A stretch of 64,000 bases of DNA from Mycobacterium adipatum. Its GTDB lineage: Bacteria > Actinomycetota > Actinomycetes > Mycobacteriales > Mycobacteriaceae. The notes under the pieces were generated by a model, which saw nothing but the letters and a program-made list of their open reading frames with translations, was not told the origin of the DNA and made no database searches. Below, one piece after another: positions 35,776 through 47,594 of this stretch. Within the stretch, counting starts at the first letter, position 1. Each line of letters starts with the position of its first letter. The stretch is taken from assembly GCF_001644575.1 (NCBI RefSeq), contig NZ_CP015596.1, positions 2,418,001 through 2,482,000 of the forward strand, given 5' to 3'. A program made the position numbers and the translations under genes.

Positions 35776-36518
35776 CCGATCGGGCTGCAGATCGTCAGGC
35801 CCGATCCGGTGCGCTGCTGCACCTGGGCGCCGTCGATGCTGATCGAGCAGTTCACCTTCCGCCCGACGTTGATGATGGTGACACTGGCCGACTGCTGGGC
35901 CGGCTGCGCCAGATTCACTGTCTTGCTCCATGGCAGCAGCACGTTGAACTCGGTCTGCAGCACACCGCCGTCGTCGACATAGGTGACGTTGATGGCCCGG
36001 CCCTCGCCGGTCACGGTGTAGGTCACCGTCTCGGTGGCGCCGGGAGCGCTCGACCCGCCGGGCACCGAGGGTGCGGTGGTAGTGGCCGGGGCGGGCCGGC
36101 TGGTGGTGGTGGTGGGTCGGCGGGTGGTGGTCGGCGCCGTGCTGCTCAGCGTCGGCTCGGCCGTGTTGTTCTCCGACAGGGTGGGCACCGGTGCCACGAC
36201 GGTCTGCTGCTGGGAGCTGTTGACGATGACCAGCGCGATGACCAGACCGATGACGGTGACCACCGCGATGGCGGCCGCGATCCACAGCCAGCGCGGGGTG
36301 CCGGGCGGCTCTGGGGGCTCCCCGCCGACCGGCGGTGGACCTCCATAGGGCCCGGCCGTCTGGTCGTAGCCGTATGCCGGGTACGCCGGTAGTGGTTCGG
36401 TGGGACGCATGCCGTACGGGCTCTGGCTCGCATAGGCAGGATCGGAGTATCCGGGGTGTCCGGAATGGCCACCGTCGAACCGCTGCGTCGGTTCGTCCCT
36501 GCGTGGAGAATCGGTCAT
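35772..36518 (-). CDS. Proline-rich membrane protein with MmpS-like extracytoplasmic domain
   Basis: A 248-residue protein; ATG at 36518 with GAGGT 7 nt upstream. A cytosolic Pro/Tyr/Gly-rich region (about 1-75), one membrane helix (about 79-103), a Thr/Pro/Ser linker with TTTRRPTTTTSRPAP and a C-terminal beta domain (about 165-248: TVTYTVTGEGRAINVTY, NVGRKVNCSISIDG, TICSPIG) that resembles the MmpS fold, with two cysteines likely paired. It matches Rv2507 in position. Function unknown; the layout suggests a wall-spanning accessory protein. Confidence 0.82.
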   Translation of the reverse strand: MTDSPRRDEPTQRFDGGHSGHPGYSDPAYASQSPYGMRPTEPLPAYPAYGYDQTAGPYGGPPPVGGEPPEPPGTPRWLWIAAAIAVVTVIGLVIALVIVNSSQQQTVVAPVPTLSENNTAEPTLSSTAPTTTRRPTTTTSRPAPATTTAPSVPGGSSAPGATETVTYTVTGEGRAINVTYVDDGGVLQTEFNVLLPWSKTVNLAQPAQQSASVTIINVGRKVNCSISIDGAQVQQRTGSGLTICSPIG

Positions 36519-36598
36519 TGCCACCTCATGTGGTCACACGCTACCCGTGAGGCCTGGGAAAGGGTGGCGACTGATCGGTTGCTGTGGCTGAGCGCAAC

Positions 36599-37189
36599 TC
36601 AGCGTGCGGCCGCCAGCGCTGCGACGGTCATCGCGCGCAGGATGCTCCGCGAAGCGTGGTCTGTGCTCGGCATTTTGACGCTGTGCGGGGTGGAGTTGAG
36701 CAGCCCGAAGACGGCGTGTGCCTTCAGGCGCGCCTCGGTCTCGTCCAGCCGGTCATCGACCTGTCGCAACACGTCCACCCAGATTTCGACGTACTGGCGT
36801 TGCGCCTTGCGGACCTGGCGTTTGGCCACCGGCGGCAGGTGCCCGAGGTCGCGGTCCTGGATGCGGATCAGGTTGGATTCGCCGAGCACGAAGTCCAGGT
36901 GGAAGTCGATCAGGCCGTCTAGTGCGGTGCCGGCGTCGGCGGACGCCTCGACCACCTCACGGGCCCCGGCCAGCAGCCGGGTGCTGATCCCGACCAGCAG
37001 CTCGACGAGCAGGGCCTCCTTGTTCGGGAAGTGTCGGTAGATGGCCGGACCACTGACTCCGGCTGCCGCGCCGATGTCCTCCAGCCGGACCGAGAGGTAG
37101 CCGTGTTCGGCGACCAGACGTTCGGCGGCGGCGATGAGTTGGGTCCTGCGATCGGATTTGGCCTTGCTGCGCGGAGTCTCGGTGGTCAT
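36599..37189 (-). CDS. bkaR: TetR-family repressor of branched-chain keto-acid genes
   Basis: A 196-residue TetR protein. The N-terminal helix-turn-helix is seen in VRLEDIGAAAGVSGPAIYRHFPNKEALL (about residues 34-61). ATG at 37189 has GGAG upstream. It matches Rv2506 (BkaR) by sequence type and by facing the accD1/accA1/bkd cluster, which that protein is reported to repress. Two operator-like repeats (37219-37261) lie between the two divergent starts, so it likely controls itself and the eight-gene operon. In M. tuberculosis fadD35 and scoAB lie between; here they are absent. Confidence 0.88.
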   Translation of the reverse strand: MTTETPRSKAKSDRRTQLIAAAERLVAEHGYLSVRLEDIGAAAGVSGPAIYRHFPNKEALLVELLVGISTRLLAGAREVVEASADAGTALDGLIDFHLDFVLGESNLIRIQDRDLGHLPPVAKRQVRKAQRQYVEIWVDVLRQVDDRLDETEARLKAHAVFGLLNSTPHSVKMPSTDHASRSILRAMTVAALAAAR

Positions 37190-37218
37190 CTCGGCTCCGT
37201 TCCGGCATAGACATTTCA

Positions 37219-38818
<1,600 letters not shown>

Positions 38819-38823
38819 GCGAG

Positions 38824-40803
38824 ATGACCTTCGAAACCGTTCTGGTCGCCAATCGCGGTGAGATCGCGGTGCGGGTCATCCGCACGCTGCGGACCATGGG
38901 CATCCGCTCGGTTGCGGTGTACAGCGATGCCGACGCCGCGGCGCGGCATGTCTCCGAGGCCGACACCGCGGTGCGGATCGGGCCGGCACCGGCACGACAG
39001 AGCTATCTCGACATCGAAGCCATCGTGTCGGCCGCGCGACGCACCGGGGCCCAAGCGGTGCACCCCGGCTACGGATTCCTGGCCGAGAACGCCGAATTCG
39101 CCTCGGCTCTGCACGCGGCGGGCATCGTCTTCATCGGCCCGCCGGTGCCGGCGATCCAGACCATGGGCGACAAGATCGCGGCCAAGGCGGCGGTCTCGCA
39201 GTTCGATGTGCCGGTGGTGCCGGGCATCTCGCGGCCCGGGCTGACCGATGACGACCTGATCGCCGGCGCGCCCGGGGTCGGCTTCCCGGTGCTGGTGAAA
39301 CCGTCGGCCGGTGGCGGGGGCAAGGGCATGCGGGTCGTGCACGAGGCGTCCGAGCTGCCGGCCGCGTTGGCCAGTGCGCGCCGCGAGGCGGCCTCGGCCT
39401 TCGGCGATGACACGCTGTTCCTGGAGCGGTTCGTGTTGCGCCCCCGGCACATCGAGGTCCAGGTGCTCGCCGACGGGCACGGCAACGTCATCCATCTTGG
39501 TGAGCGGGAATGCAGCCTGCAGCGCCGGCATCAGAAGGTCATCGAGGAAGCGCCGTCGCCGCTGCTGGACGCGAGCACCCGCGCCCGCATCGGCGCGGCG
39601 GCCTGCAACACCGCGCGCAGCGTCGACTACACCGGCGCGGGGACGGTCGAGTTCATCGTGTCCGCGGACGCGCCCGACGAGTTCTTCTTCATGGAGATGA
39701 ACACCCGACTGCAGGTCGAGCACCCGGTCACCGAACTGGTCACCGGCGTGGATCTCGTGGAGCAGCAGGTGCGTATCGCCGCCGGCGCCGAACTGGGGAT
39801 CTCGCAGGACGACATCGTGCTGAGCGGGCATGCGATCGAGGCCCGGGTGTACTCCGAGGACCCGGGAAACGGCTTCCTGCCCACCGGCGGGACGGTGCTC
39901 GACGTCGTCGAAAGCCAGGACGCGCGGGTCGATTCGGGGATCTATCCCGGCACCGTGGTGGGCAGTGACTACGACCCGATGCTGGCCAAGGTCATCACCC
40001 ACGGTGCGGATCGGGACACCGCGCTGCATGCGTTGGACCGCGCACTGGCGCAGACCGCCGTGCTCGGCGTGACCACCAATATCGACTTCCTGCGCTTCCT
40101 GCTGGCCGATGCGGATGTCGCCGCCGGACTCTTGGACACCGGCCTGCTGGATCGGCGCACACCCGACTACGTTGCGCCCCAACCCACCGACCACGAGCTG
40201 ATGGCCGCCGCCGTCTACCGCTGGCTGGACACCTGGGCGGCCGCCACCGGCGATCCGTGGTCGGTGCCCTCGGGTTGGCGCACCGGTGCGGCCGCGCCGA
40301 CGGTTCAGCGGCTCGGCGCGGGGGACCGGGTGGACCATGTCCGGATCACCGGCACCCCGGACCGGGCGATCGCCGAGGTCGAACACGGCGCGAGCTATGA
40401 GATCAGCGCAGTGCGCCGGGGGCGGGAACTCGACCTCGTCGTCGACGGGATCGGCACCCGCTACATCGTCGCCCACGACGCCGGGCAGGTCTGGCTCGCA
40501 GGGCCGCAGCGCACCATCGCGGTACGGGAGGTGCGCGAAGCACCGGTGCGGCCAGATGACGCCCACGCCGGGGACGCCGAACTGCTCAGCCCAATGCCCG
40601 GCGCTGTGGTCGCCGTCGGTGTCACCGACGGCGCCGAGGTCGCCACCGGCTCGGTCGTGGTGACCGTGGAGGCGATGAAGATGGAACACGCGCTCTCGGC
40701 ACCCGTCGACGGGGTGGTCGAGCTTCTCGTCGCCGTCGGCGACCAGGTCAAGGTGGGTCAGCCGCTGGCCCGAATCATCGCATCGAAGGAGGCTCAGGAA
40801 TGA
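38824..40803 (+). CDS. accA1: 3-Methylcrotonyl-CoA carboxylase alpha (biotin carboxylase/BCCP) subunit
   Basis: A 659-residue chain matching AccA1 (Rv2501c). ATG at 38824 gives [21 protein letters not shown]; a GTG at 38815 overlapping the accD1 stop is an alternative. Biotin carboxylase domain (about 1-450) with [16 protein letters not shown] loop, [29 protein letters not shown] and [17 protein letters not shown]-like linker follows, and a C-terminal biotinyl domain with [11 protein letters not shown] (biotin on Lys619). The stop overlaps fadE19 by 4 bp (ATGA). Confidence 0.95.
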   Translation: MTFETVLVANRGEIAVRVIRTLRTMGIRSVAVYSDADAAARHVSEADTAVRIGPAPARQSYLDIEAIVSAARRTGAQAVHPGYGFLAENAEFASALHAAGIVFIGPPVPAIQTMGDKIAAKAAVSQFDVPVVPGISRPGLTDDDLIAGAPGVGFPVLVKPSAGGGGKGMRVVHEASELPAALASARREAASAFGDDTLFLERFVLRPRHIEVQVLADGHGNVIHLGERECSLQRRHQKVIEEAPSPLLDASTRARIGAAACNTARSVDYTGAGTVEFIVSADAPDEFFFMEMNTRLQVEHPVTELVTGVDLVEQQVRIAAGAELGISQDDIVLSGHAIEARVYSEDPGNGFLPTGGTVLDVVESQDARVDSGIYPGTVVGSDYDPMLAKVITHGADRDTALHALDRALAQTAVLGVTTNIDFLRFLLADADVAAGLLDTGLLDRRTPDYVAPQPTDHELMAAAVYRWLDTWAAATGDPWSVPSGWRTGAAAPTVQRLGAGDRVDHVRITGTPDRAIAEVEHGASYEISAVRRGRELDLVVDGIGTRYIVAHDAGQVWLAGPQRTIAVREVREAPVRPDDAHAGDAELLSPMPGAVVAVGVTDGAEVATGSVVVTVEAMKMEHALSAPVDGVVELLVAVGDQVKVGQPLARIIASKEAQE

Positions 40804-41963
40804 GCGATTATCTGTCGACCGGCGCACTGCCCGACGACTACGCCCAACTCGCCAAGACGGTCCGTGATTTCGCGCAGAGCGTCGTCGCGCCCGTTGCCGC
40901 CAAACACGATGAGGAACACAGCTTCCCGTACGAGGTGGTCGCCGGGATGGCCGAGATGGGGCTGTTCGGTCTGCCGTTCCCCGAGGAGTACGGCGGCATG
41001 GGCGGTGACTACTTCGCTCTGTGCCTGGCCCTGGAGGAACTGGGCAAGGTGGACCAGAGCGTGGCCATTACGCTGGAGGCCGGTGTCTCGCTGGGCGCAA
41101 TGCCGGTGTACCGGTTCGGCAACGATGCGCAGAAGCAGGAGTGGCTGCCGCTGCTGGCCAGCGGCAAGGCGCTCGGCGCGTTCGGGCTCACCGAGGCCGG
41201 TGGCGGCAGCGACGCCGGCGCCACCAAGACGACCGCCAAGGCCGATGGCGGCGACTGGGTGATCAACGGCTCCAAACAGTTCATCACCAACTCGGGTACC
41301 GATATCACCAAGCTGGTCACCGTCACCGCGGTCACCGGCGAGACCGGCACGGGCACGAAGGAGATCTCGTCGATCCTGGTGCCGGTGCCCACCAAGGGAT
41401 TCACCGCCGAACCCGCCTACAACAAGGTCGGCTGGAACGCCTCGGACACCCACCCGCTGAGCTTCGACGATGTCCGGGTACCGCAGGAGAACCTGCTGGG
41501 GGAACGTGGCCGCGGGTATGCCAACTTCCTGCGCATCCTCGACGAGGGCCGCATCGCGATTGCCGCGCTGTCGGTGGGCGCGGCGCAGGGCTGCGTGGAC
41601 GAGAGCGTGAAATATGCAAGGGAGCGTGAGGCTTTCGGCGCCGCGATCGGCAGCTACCAGGCGATCGCCTTCAAGATCGCCCGGATGGAGGCCCGCGCCC
41701 ACGTGGCCCGCACCGCCTACTACGACGCCGCCGCCCTGATGCTGGCGGGCAAACCCTTCAAGAAGGCCGCCTCGGTCGCCAAGCTGGTGGCCAGCGAAGC
41801 CGCCATGGACAATTCGCGCGACGCCACCCAGATCTTCGGCGGCTACGGGTTCATGAACGAGTACTCGGTGGCCCGGCATTACCGGGACTCCAAGATCCTC
41901 GAGATCGGCGAGGGGACGACCGAGGTGCAGTTGATGTTGATCGGACGGGAGCTCGGACTGTGA
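40800..41963 (+). CDS. fadE19: Acyl-CoA dehydrogenase, isovaleryl-CoA dehydrogenase-like
   Basis: A 387-residue flavin acyl-CoA dehydrogenase (Rv2500c type). Motifs: [17 protein letters not shown] and [13 protein letters not shown] in the beta domain, [24 protein letters not shown], and near the C terminus [46 protein letters not shown]. In this operon it most likely oxidises isovaleryl-CoA to 3-methylcrotonyl-CoA, the substrate of AccA1/AccD1. Starts with ATG in a 4-bp overlap and ends in a 4-bp overlap with the next gene. Confidence 0.92.
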   Translation: MSDYLSTGALPDDYAQLAKTVRDFAQSVVAPVAAKHDEEHSFPYEVVAGMAEMGLFGLPFPEEYGGMGGDYFALCLALEELGKVDQSVAITLEAGVSLGAMPVYRFGNDAQKQEWLPLLASGKALGAFGLTEAGGGSDAGATKTTAKADGGDWVINGSKQFITNSGTDITKLVTVTAVTGETGTGTKEISSILVPVPTKGFTAEPAYNKVGWNASDTHPLSFDDVRVPQENLLGERGRGYANFLRILDEGRIAIAALSVGAAQGCVDESVKYAREREAFGAAIGSYQAIAFKIARMEARAHVARTAYYDAAALMLAGKPFKKAASVAKLVASEAAMDNSRDATQIFGGYGFMNEYSVARHYRDSKILEIGEGTTEVQLMLIGRELGL

Positions 41964-42451
41964 ACGATGTGCCCAAGAAGATCGTCGAGCAACGCGGCCT
42001 GTGGTTCGAGGAGTTCGAGACCGGTGTGCTGTACCGGCACAAGCCGGGGCGCACCATCACCGAGGCGGACAACGTCCTGTTCACCACGCTGACCATGAAC
42101 ACCCAGGCGCTGCACCTGGATGCCGCGTTCTCCGATGCGCTGCCCCCGTTCCACCAGCGGTTGGTGAACTCGATGTTCACGCTGTCGACACTGGTGGGGT
42201 TGTCGGTCACCCAGCTGACCCAGGGCACCATCGTCGGCAACCTCGGCTTTTCCGACATCGCCTTTCCCAAGCCGCTGTTCCACGGCGACACGCTCTATGC
42301 GGAGTCCGAGGTGATCGACAAGCGGGAATCCAAGAGCCGGCCCGGCGAAGGTATCGTCACCTTCGCCCACACCGGACGTAACCAGCACGGTGACATCGTG
42401 GCGACCGCGTCGCGGAAAACCATGGTGCGCAAGAAGCCTCAGGAGGGCTAG
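41960..42451 (+). CDS. MaoC-like hotdog dehydratase
   Basis: A 163-residue single hotdog domain protein (Rv2499c type) from GTG at 41960 overlapping the fadE19 stop. It has GRTITEADNVLFTTLTMNTQALHLDAAF, the MaoC hydratase-like helix with catalytic-type Asp and His (AD...N...H), and FGDTLYAESEV-type strands (LFHGDTLYAESEVIDKRES). In the leucine operon the open step is hydration of 3-methylglutaconyl-CoA to HMG-CoA, so this protein is a candidate for it; that assignment is inference. Confidence 0.85.
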   Translation: MNDVPKKIVEQRGLWFEEFETGVLYRHKPGRTITEADNVLFTTLTMNTQALHLDAAFSDALPPFHQRLVNSMFTLSTLVGLSVTQLTQGTIVGNLGFSDIAFPKPLFHGDTLYAESEVIDKRESKSRPGEGIVTFAHTGRNQHGDIVATASRKTMVRKKPQEG

Positions 42452-43263
42452 TGCCACTCGACAACATCGGCCCGGCCTGGATCTTCTGCCCGGCCGACCG
42501 TCCGGAACGATTCGAGAAGGCCGCGGCCGCCGCCGACATCGTGATTCTGGACCTGGAGGACGGCGCGGGCGACAAGCCCGCCGCCCGGGCCGGCATCGTC
42601 AACGCACCGCTCGACCCGGCCCGCACCGTGATCCGGATCAATCCACACGGCACCGAGGACCAGCGCCTCGACCTGGAGGCCCTGCAGCGCACCGCCTACA
42701 CCACCGTGATGCTGCCCAAGTGCGAGGCCGCCGATCAGGTGACCGCGCTGGCACCGCTGGAGGTGGTCCTCATCGTCGAGACCCCGCTGGGTGCGCTGAA
42801 GGTGGGCGAGACCGCCGCGGCCGCCAACACCATCGGGGTGATGTGGGGCGCCGAGGATCTGTTCGGGTCACTGGGCGGGACGCTCAACCGGTTTCCCGAC
42901 GGGTCCTACCGCGAGGTCGCCAAACACGTCCGCTCTCAGTCGCTGCTGGCCGCCAAGGCCCACGGCAAGCTGGCGCTGGACTCGGTCTACATCGACATCA
43001 AGGATCTCGATGGGTTGCGCGCCGAAACCGACGATGCCGTCGCGGTGGGCTTCGATGTCAAGGTTGCCCTGCATCCGACGCAGGTCACAGTCATCCGGGA
43101 GGGCTACGCACCGTCTGCCGAGCAGGTGGACTGGGCGCGACACGTGCTGGCGGCGGCGACAAACCAGCGGGGCGCATTCGCCTTCGAGGGCATAATGGTG
43201 GATGCCCCGGTACTGCGGCGGGCGGAGCGGATCGTCCAGCTTGCGCCTCACCCCGGTAGCTAG
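42451..43263 (+). CDS. citE: CitE-like beta-hydroxyacyl-CoA lyase
   Basis: A 270-residue CitE-family lyase matching Rv2498c. GTG at 42451 overlaps the previous TAG by one base. Motifs: RPERFEKAAAAADIVILDLEDGAGD (magnesium-binding acidic residues), VIRINPHGTED, VMLPKCEA, VLIVETPLGAL and WGAEDLFGSLGG. The M. tuberculosis enzyme is reported to cleave (R)-HMG-CoA and citramalyl-CoA, linking leucine and itaconate breakdown. Here it would end leucine degradation with acetyl-CoA and acetoacetate. A gap of 95 bp separates it from bkdA. Confidence 0.9.
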   Translation: MPLDNIGPAWIFCPADRPERFEKAAAAADIVILDLEDGAGDKPAARAGIVNAPLDPARTVIRINPHGTEDQRLDLEALQRTAYTTVMLPKCEAADQVTALAPLEVVLIVETPLGALKVGETAAAANTIGVMWGAEDLFGSLGGTLNRFPDGSYREVAKHVRSQSLLAAKAHGKLALDSVYIDIKDLDGLRAETDDAVAVGFDVKVALHPTQVTVIREGYAPSAEQVDWARHVLAAATNQRGAFAFEGIMVDAPVLRRAERIVQLAPHPGS

Positions 43264-43269
43264 CCGGCG

Positions 43270-43284
43270 CCCCTGACCAAGGGG
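43270..43284 (+). terminator. Short GC hairpin between citE and bkdA
   Basis: CCCCT (43270-43274) and AGGGG (43280-43284) enclose a 5-nt loop, 7 bp after the citE stop. There is no U tract. It might reduce read-through or protect transcript ends between the carboxylase/lyase genes and bkdABC, which have their own strong ribosome site. Weak evidence. Confidence 0.35.
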
Positions 43285-43358
43285 GTCGCACCGACCGCAG
43301 CCGTGCCGAGCACCTCGCGGAATGGCGGCCGAACATGTCGCCACCTGAAGGAGGCGGT

Positions 43359-44450
43359 ATGGCTGGTTTCGATGACGCGACGGTTGACGACGGGCTGGTG
43401 CAATTGCTCCGGCCGGACGGAACGCCGAGTGACGAACACGGTGCTGCGGGCTACCGCCGTGACCTACCGCCGGAAACGCTGGCCTGGCTCTACGAGCAGA
43501 TGGTCCTCACCCGCGAACTCGACACCGAATTCGTCAACCTGCAGCGCCAGGGTGAACTCGCCCTGTACGCCTCCTGTCGCGGTCAGGAAGCCGCTCAGGT
43601 CGGCGCGGCGGCGTGTCTGCGCAAGACCGACTGGCTGTTCCCGCAGTACCGCGAACTCGGCGCCCTGTTGACCCGCGGTATCGCGCCCGCGCAGATGGGT
43701 GCGGTGTGGCGCGGGACCTGGCACGGCGGACTGTCGTTCACCGATAAGTGCTGCGCACCCCTGTGCATCCAGATCGGCACGCACGGGCTGCACGCGGTGG
43801 GCGCGGCGATGGCGGCCCAACGCCTCGGCGAAGACTCGGTGACGGTGGCCTTCATGGGCGACGGTGCGACCTCCGAGGGTGACGCGCATGAGGCACTGAA
43901 CCTGGCCGCGGTGTTCCAGACGCCGTGCGTGTTCTTCGTGCAGAACAACCAGTGGGCGATCTCGGTGCCGGTCAGCCGTCAGCATGGCGCGCCGTCGCTG
44001 GCCCACCGTGCGGCCGGCTACGGTATGCCGGCCGTGCGGGTCGACGGCAACGATGTGCTGGCCTGTTTCGCGGTGATGGAGCGGGCCGCCCAGCGTGCCC
44101 GCCACGGCGGCGGGCCGACCTTCATCGAGGCGCTGACCTACCGGATGGGTCCGCACACCACCTCCGATGACCCCACCCGCTACCGATCGGCGCGCGATGT
44201 CGAGCAGTGGGCGGCACGGGACCCGATCGCCCGGTACGCGACGTATCTGAGAACTGTTGGTGTGCTGACGGATCGGATCACCCAACGGGTGCAGAGCCGG
44301 GCCGACCGGCTGCGCGGTGAGTTGCGTGATGCCGTCGTCGGTGCACCCGACAGGAACATTGAGGAGGTCTTCGACACCGTCTACCACGACATCACCCCGG
44401 AGCTGGCGCGGCAGCGCGACCAGTTGCTCGTGGAGCTGGGGAAGGACTGA
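43359..44450 (+). CDS. bkdA: Branched-chain 2-oxoacid dehydrogenase E1 alpha
   Basis: A 363-residue E1 alpha chain (Rv2497c type). ATG at 43359 follows a strong AAGGAGG site; an ATG-equivalent start at 43335 is less likely. The thiamine diphosphate motif runs from GDGATSEGDAHEALN to NN (FFVQNNQWAISVPVS), and the phosphorylation-loop equivalent is MGPHTTSDDPTRYR. E1 decarboxylates branched-chain 2-oxoacids such as 2-ketoisocaproate and transfers the acyl group to lipoyl E2. Four bases separate it from bkdB. Confidence 0.94.
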   Translation: MAGFDDATVDDGLVQLLRPDGTPSDEHGAAGYRRDLPPETLAWLYEQMVLTRELDTEFVNLQRQGELALYASCRGQEAAQVGAAACLRKTDWLFPQYRELGALLTRGIAPAQMGAVWRGTWHGGLSFTDKCCAPLCIQIGTHGLHAVGAAMAAQRLGEDSVTVAFMGDGATSEGDAHEALNLAAVFQTPCVFFVQNNQWAISVPVSRQHGAPSLAHRAAGYGMPAVRVDGNDVLACFAVMERAAQRARHGGGPTFIEALTYRMGPHTTSDDPTRYRSARDVEQWAARDPIARYATYLRTVGVLTDRITQRVQSRADRLRGELRDAVVGAPDRNIEEVFDTVYHDITPELARQRDQLLVELGKD

Positions 44451-44454
44451 GACC

Positions 44455-45495
44455 ATGACACAGATCATCGAGCGGTCGCCGATGCACGGTGACGATCTGC
44501 CCGAACCGCGCCCGTCCCTGCTGACCATGACCATGGCCCAGGCCATCACCGGTGCACTGCACGATGCAATGGCGGCCGATGACCGGGTGCTGGTGTTCGG
44601 GGAGGACGTCGCGACGTTGGGCGGGGTGTTCCGGGTGACCGAAGGATTAGCCGAAACCTTCGGAACGCAGCGGTGTTTCGATACTCCGCTGGCCGAATCG
44701 GCCATCATCGGGATCGCCATCGGGATGGCGGTGCGCGGATTCGTCCCGGTTCCCGAGATCCAGTTCGACGGATTCTCGGCCCCGGCCTTCGATCAGATGG
44801 TCAGCCATCTGGCCAAGTACCGGATGCGCACCCACGGCGATATCGACATGCCGGTCACGGTGCGCATCCCGTCGTTCGGGGGTATCGGTGCGGTGGAACA
44901 TCATTCGGAATCCACCGAGGGCTACTGGCTGCACACCGCGGGGCTGAAGGTGGTGGCGCCCTCGACCCCGTCGGATGCATACTGGCTACTGCGCCAGTCG
45001 ATCGTCTGCCGGGACCCGGTCATCTACCTGGAGCCCAAACGTCGGTACTGGACCCGGGGGACCGTTGACACCGCGGAGCCCGCGTTGCCCTTCGGGCGAG
45101 CCTCATTGGCGCGCAACGGAACCGACGTCACCGTGGTGACCTACGGTGGTCTGGTCGACACCGCGCTGAGTGCGGCCGAACTGGCCGCCGGCCAGCACGG
45201 TTGGGACCTGGAGGTGATCGATCTGCGCACGCTTAACCCGCTCGATTTCGACACCGTGGCCGACTCGGTGCGCCGCACCGGGCGTTGTGTGGTGATGCAC
45301 GAAGGCCCGCGGACCCTCGGGTTCGGCGCCGAGCTGGCGGCGCGGATCTCCGAGGAACTCTTCTACGATCTGGAGGCTCCGGTGTTGCGTGCCACGGGAT
45401 TCGACACCCCCTACCCGCCGGCCCGGCTGGAGAAGCTGTGGTTGCCCGGGGTGGACCGCCTGCTGGACTGTGTGGAGAAGGCGCTGAGGCAATGA
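44455..45495 (+). CDS. bkdB: Branched-chain 2-oxoacid dehydrogenase E1 beta
   Basis: A 346-residue E1 beta chain (Rv2496c type) from ATG at 44455. Motifs: [74 protein letters not shown], and [30 protein letters not shown]. The C-terminal transketolase domain carries [13 protein letters not shown] and [21 protein letters not shown]. It forms the E1 heterotetramer with BkdA. Its stop overlaps bkdC (ATGA). Confidence 0.94.
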   Translation: MTQIIERSPMHGDDLPEPRPSLLTMTMAQAITGALHDAMAADDRVLVFGEDVATLGGVFRVTEGLAETFGTQRCFDTPLAESAIIGIAIGMAVRGFVPVPEIQFDGFSAPAFDQMVSHLAKYRMRTHGDIDMPVTVRIPSFGGIGAVEHHSESTEGYWLHTAGLKVVAPSTPSDAYWLLRQSIVCRDPVIYLEPKRRYWTRGTVDTAEPALPFGRASLARNGTDVTVVTYGGLVDTALSAAELAAGQHGWDLEVIDLRTLNPLDFDTVADSVRRTGRCVVMHEGPRTLGFGAELAARISEELFYDLEAPVLRATGFDTPYPPARLEKLWLPGVDRLLDCVEKALRQ

Positions 45496-46592
45496 CCGAG
45501 CTGCTCGAATTCCGCGTCCCCGATCTCGGCGAGGGCCTGGAGGAAGCCACCGTCACCGGCTGGTCGGTGGCCGTCGGGGACGAGGTGGCGCTGAACCAGA
45601 CCTTGTGCACGCTGGAGACCAACAAAGCCGAGGTGGAGATCCCCAGCCCGTTCGCCGGGCGCATCGCCGAACTCGGTGGGCGCGAAGGTGAAACACTGGC
45701 GGTCGGCGCGGTGCTGGTGCGCATCGCCGGGCAGCCGCAGACGGCGGTGCTGGTGGGTTACGGCACCGACGACCGGATGGACACCTCCCGGCGGGCGCGG
45801 GCCAAGCCGCCGGTCCGCAAACTGGCGCGCGATCTGGAGGTGGACCTCACCACGGTGGCGCCCTCGGGGCCGGACCGCATCGTCACCCGCGAGGATGTTC
45901 TCGCCGCGGCGGCCACCCCGGAGATGCGGGCACCGTCGGGCGTGCAGGCCGAGATGGCCCGACGGATGTCGCTGTCCCGTCAACAAATTCCCGATGCTCA
46001 TGCCGGTGTGCAGGTGGACTGCACGGCGCTGCTGCGGCTGCGGGATCGTTTGCAGCTCACACCGTTCGTACTCACGTTGCGGTTGTTGACGATGGTGCTG
46101 CAACGCCACCCGCTGCTCAACGCGACCTGGGTGGACACCGCAGACGGCCCGCGCATCCACCCGCATTCGGCGGTGCACCTGGGTATCGGAGTGGCCACCC
46201 CGCGCGGACTGCTGGTGCCGGTGCTCGCCGACGCCCAACGGTTGCGCACCCGGGAACTCGACGCCGAGGTGACCCGGTTGGTCGAGGGTGCCCGCAATGG
46301 CGGTCTGCGCCCCACCGAGCTGATGGGGTCGACGTTCACGGTGTCGAACTTCGGTGCGCTCGGACTTGATGACGGGGTGCCGGTGATCAACTACCCGGAG
46401 GCGGCCATCCTCGGGATGGGTTCGCTCAAACCGCGGGCCGTGGTGGTCGACGGGGAGGTGGTCGCGCGCCCGACGATGACGCTGACCTGTGCCTTCGACC
46501 ACCGGATCGCCGATGGCGCGCAGGTCGCGGCGTTCCTGGGTGCGCTGCGGGAACTGCTCGAGACGCCGGAACTGGCGTTGGCCGACCTGTAG
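45492..46592 (+). CDS. bkdC: Branched-chain 2-oxoacid dehydrogenase E2 (dihydrolipoamide acyltransferase)
   Basis: A 366-residue E2 (Rv2495c type). A single lipoyl domain (about 1-80) with [10 protein letters not shown], lipoylated on Lys45; a peripheral subunit-binding domain (about 98-135: [34 protein letters not shown]); and the catalytic acetyltransferase domain ending in [18 protein letters not shown] with His337 and Asp341. The E3 would be the shared Lpd encoded elsewhere. It is the last gene of the leucine operon. Confidence 0.94.
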   Translation: MTELLEFRVPDLGEGLEEATVTGWSVAVGDEVALNQTLCTLETNKAEVEIPSPFAGRIAELGGREGETLAVGAVLVRIAGQPQTAVLVGYGTDDRMDTSRRARAKPPVRKLARDLEVDLTTVAPSGPDRIVTREDVLAAAATPEMRAPSGVQAEMARRMSLSRQQIPDAHAGVQVDCTALLRLRDRLQLTPFVLTLRLLTMVLQRHPLLNATWVDTADGPRIHPHSAVHLGIGVATPRGLLVPVLADAQRLRTRELDAEVTRLVEGARNGGLRPTELMGSTFTVSNFGALGLDDGVPVINYPEAAILGMGSLKPRAVVVDGEVVARPTMTLTCAFDHRIADGAQVAAFLGALRELLETPELALADL

Positions 46593-46604
46593 ACCGGCGC
46601 CTCG

Positions 46605-47357
46605 TCAGCTCTTCTTCGCTGCGGCCAGCCGGCGCTGGAACTCCGGTGACTCGATGGAGCGCGCCTGCGGGGCGATCTCCACGTCGACGGCGATCGCGTG
46701 TTGCTCGCTGTCGAGAAATCCCGGGTTGGCGGTCGCACGCATCGAGGCTTTGGTCGCGATGACCACGTCGCGCGGCGCAGCGGCGGGGCCTGCTGCGAGT
46801 TCTTGCGCGGCGGCCACCGGGTCGTCGGCGATGTCGAACGCCAGGCCGTATCGCAGAGCCTCTTGGGCGTCGAATCGCTTACCGAACAGCAATGCCGCCC
46901 GCGCCACCTGCGGCCCGACGCCGCGTTGCAGCATCCAGGTCGCCCCACCTCCGGGATGAATGCCCAACTTCTGGAATCGTGGATCGAAAAGTGCTGCGGG
47001 ACCGGCAATTCGGACATCGGCCGCGAGCGCGAGATTGAGTCCGGCGCCGACCGCCGCGCCGTTGACGGCGGCAATGGTGGGCAGGATGCAGTCGGCGAGG
47101 GCCAAGAACCCGTCGTAGATGACGCGCAGTCCCTCCTCGGCGGCCTCACCCAGTGCGGTCAGGTCGGCGCCCGCGCAGAACGCCTTACCCGCGCCGGTGA
47201 CCACGACGGCGTGCACGTCGGTGTCGGCCTCGGCGGCGTCGACCGCGGCGCGCAGGGCCGCCGAGATCTCGGCGGTCACCGCGTTGCGGCGGTCGGGGTC
47301 GTTGACGGTGATGGTGGCGACGCGGTCCGCGACGTCGACGAGAACGAGGTCTGACAT
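46605..47357 (-). CDS. echA14: Enoyl-CoA hydratase/isomerase family protein, EchA14-like
   Basis: A 250-residue crotonase-fold protein from ATG at 47357 resembling EchA14 (Rv2486). CoA-binding [24 protein letters not shown] and oxyanion-hole [19 protein letters not shown] are present. The hydratase glutamate positions ([14 protein letters not shown] region) are not acidic, so it may catalyse a different crotonase reaction. It converges on bkdC with a 12-bp gap and is divergent from the Gly/Ala-rich protein gene; 237 bp separate the two starts. Confidence 0.85.
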   Translation of the reverse strand: MSDLVLVDVADRVATITVNDPDRRNAVTAEISAALRAAVDAAEADTDVHAVVVTGAGKAFCAGADLTALGEAAEEGLRVIYDGFLALADCILPTIAAVNGAAVGAGLNLALAADVRIAGPAALFDPRFQKLGIHPGGGATWMLQRGVGPQVARAALLFGKRFDAQEALRYGLAFDIADDPVAAAQELAAGPAAAPRDVVIATKASMRATANPGFLDSEQHAIAVDVEIAPQARSIESPEFQRRLAAAKKS

Positions 47358-47594
47358 GGCCTCAGGCTACGGATCGCCTGCGCGGCGCGTCGCCGGAGGT
47401 CGGCCTGGCATCCGGCGGGCGCGGGAAGCCCTGATCACCGCGGCTGTCCTGGCATTTTGCCCGGTTCTGTCACAGCCCCGGATCTCCTTTGCATCGGAAC
47501 GGTAACCCTCCCAACTGTCGCACCGGGAAGTTGCATCTATGTCATTTACCTTTCTCTCTGACTGCGACGTCAATATGAAAGCGCTTGGGGTGAC

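Noticed and set aside
43080..43400. Possible frame change between citE and bkdA
   Set aside because: citE ends normally at 43263 and bkdA has its own AAGGAGG site and ATG at 43359; the 95-bp gap is ordinary.
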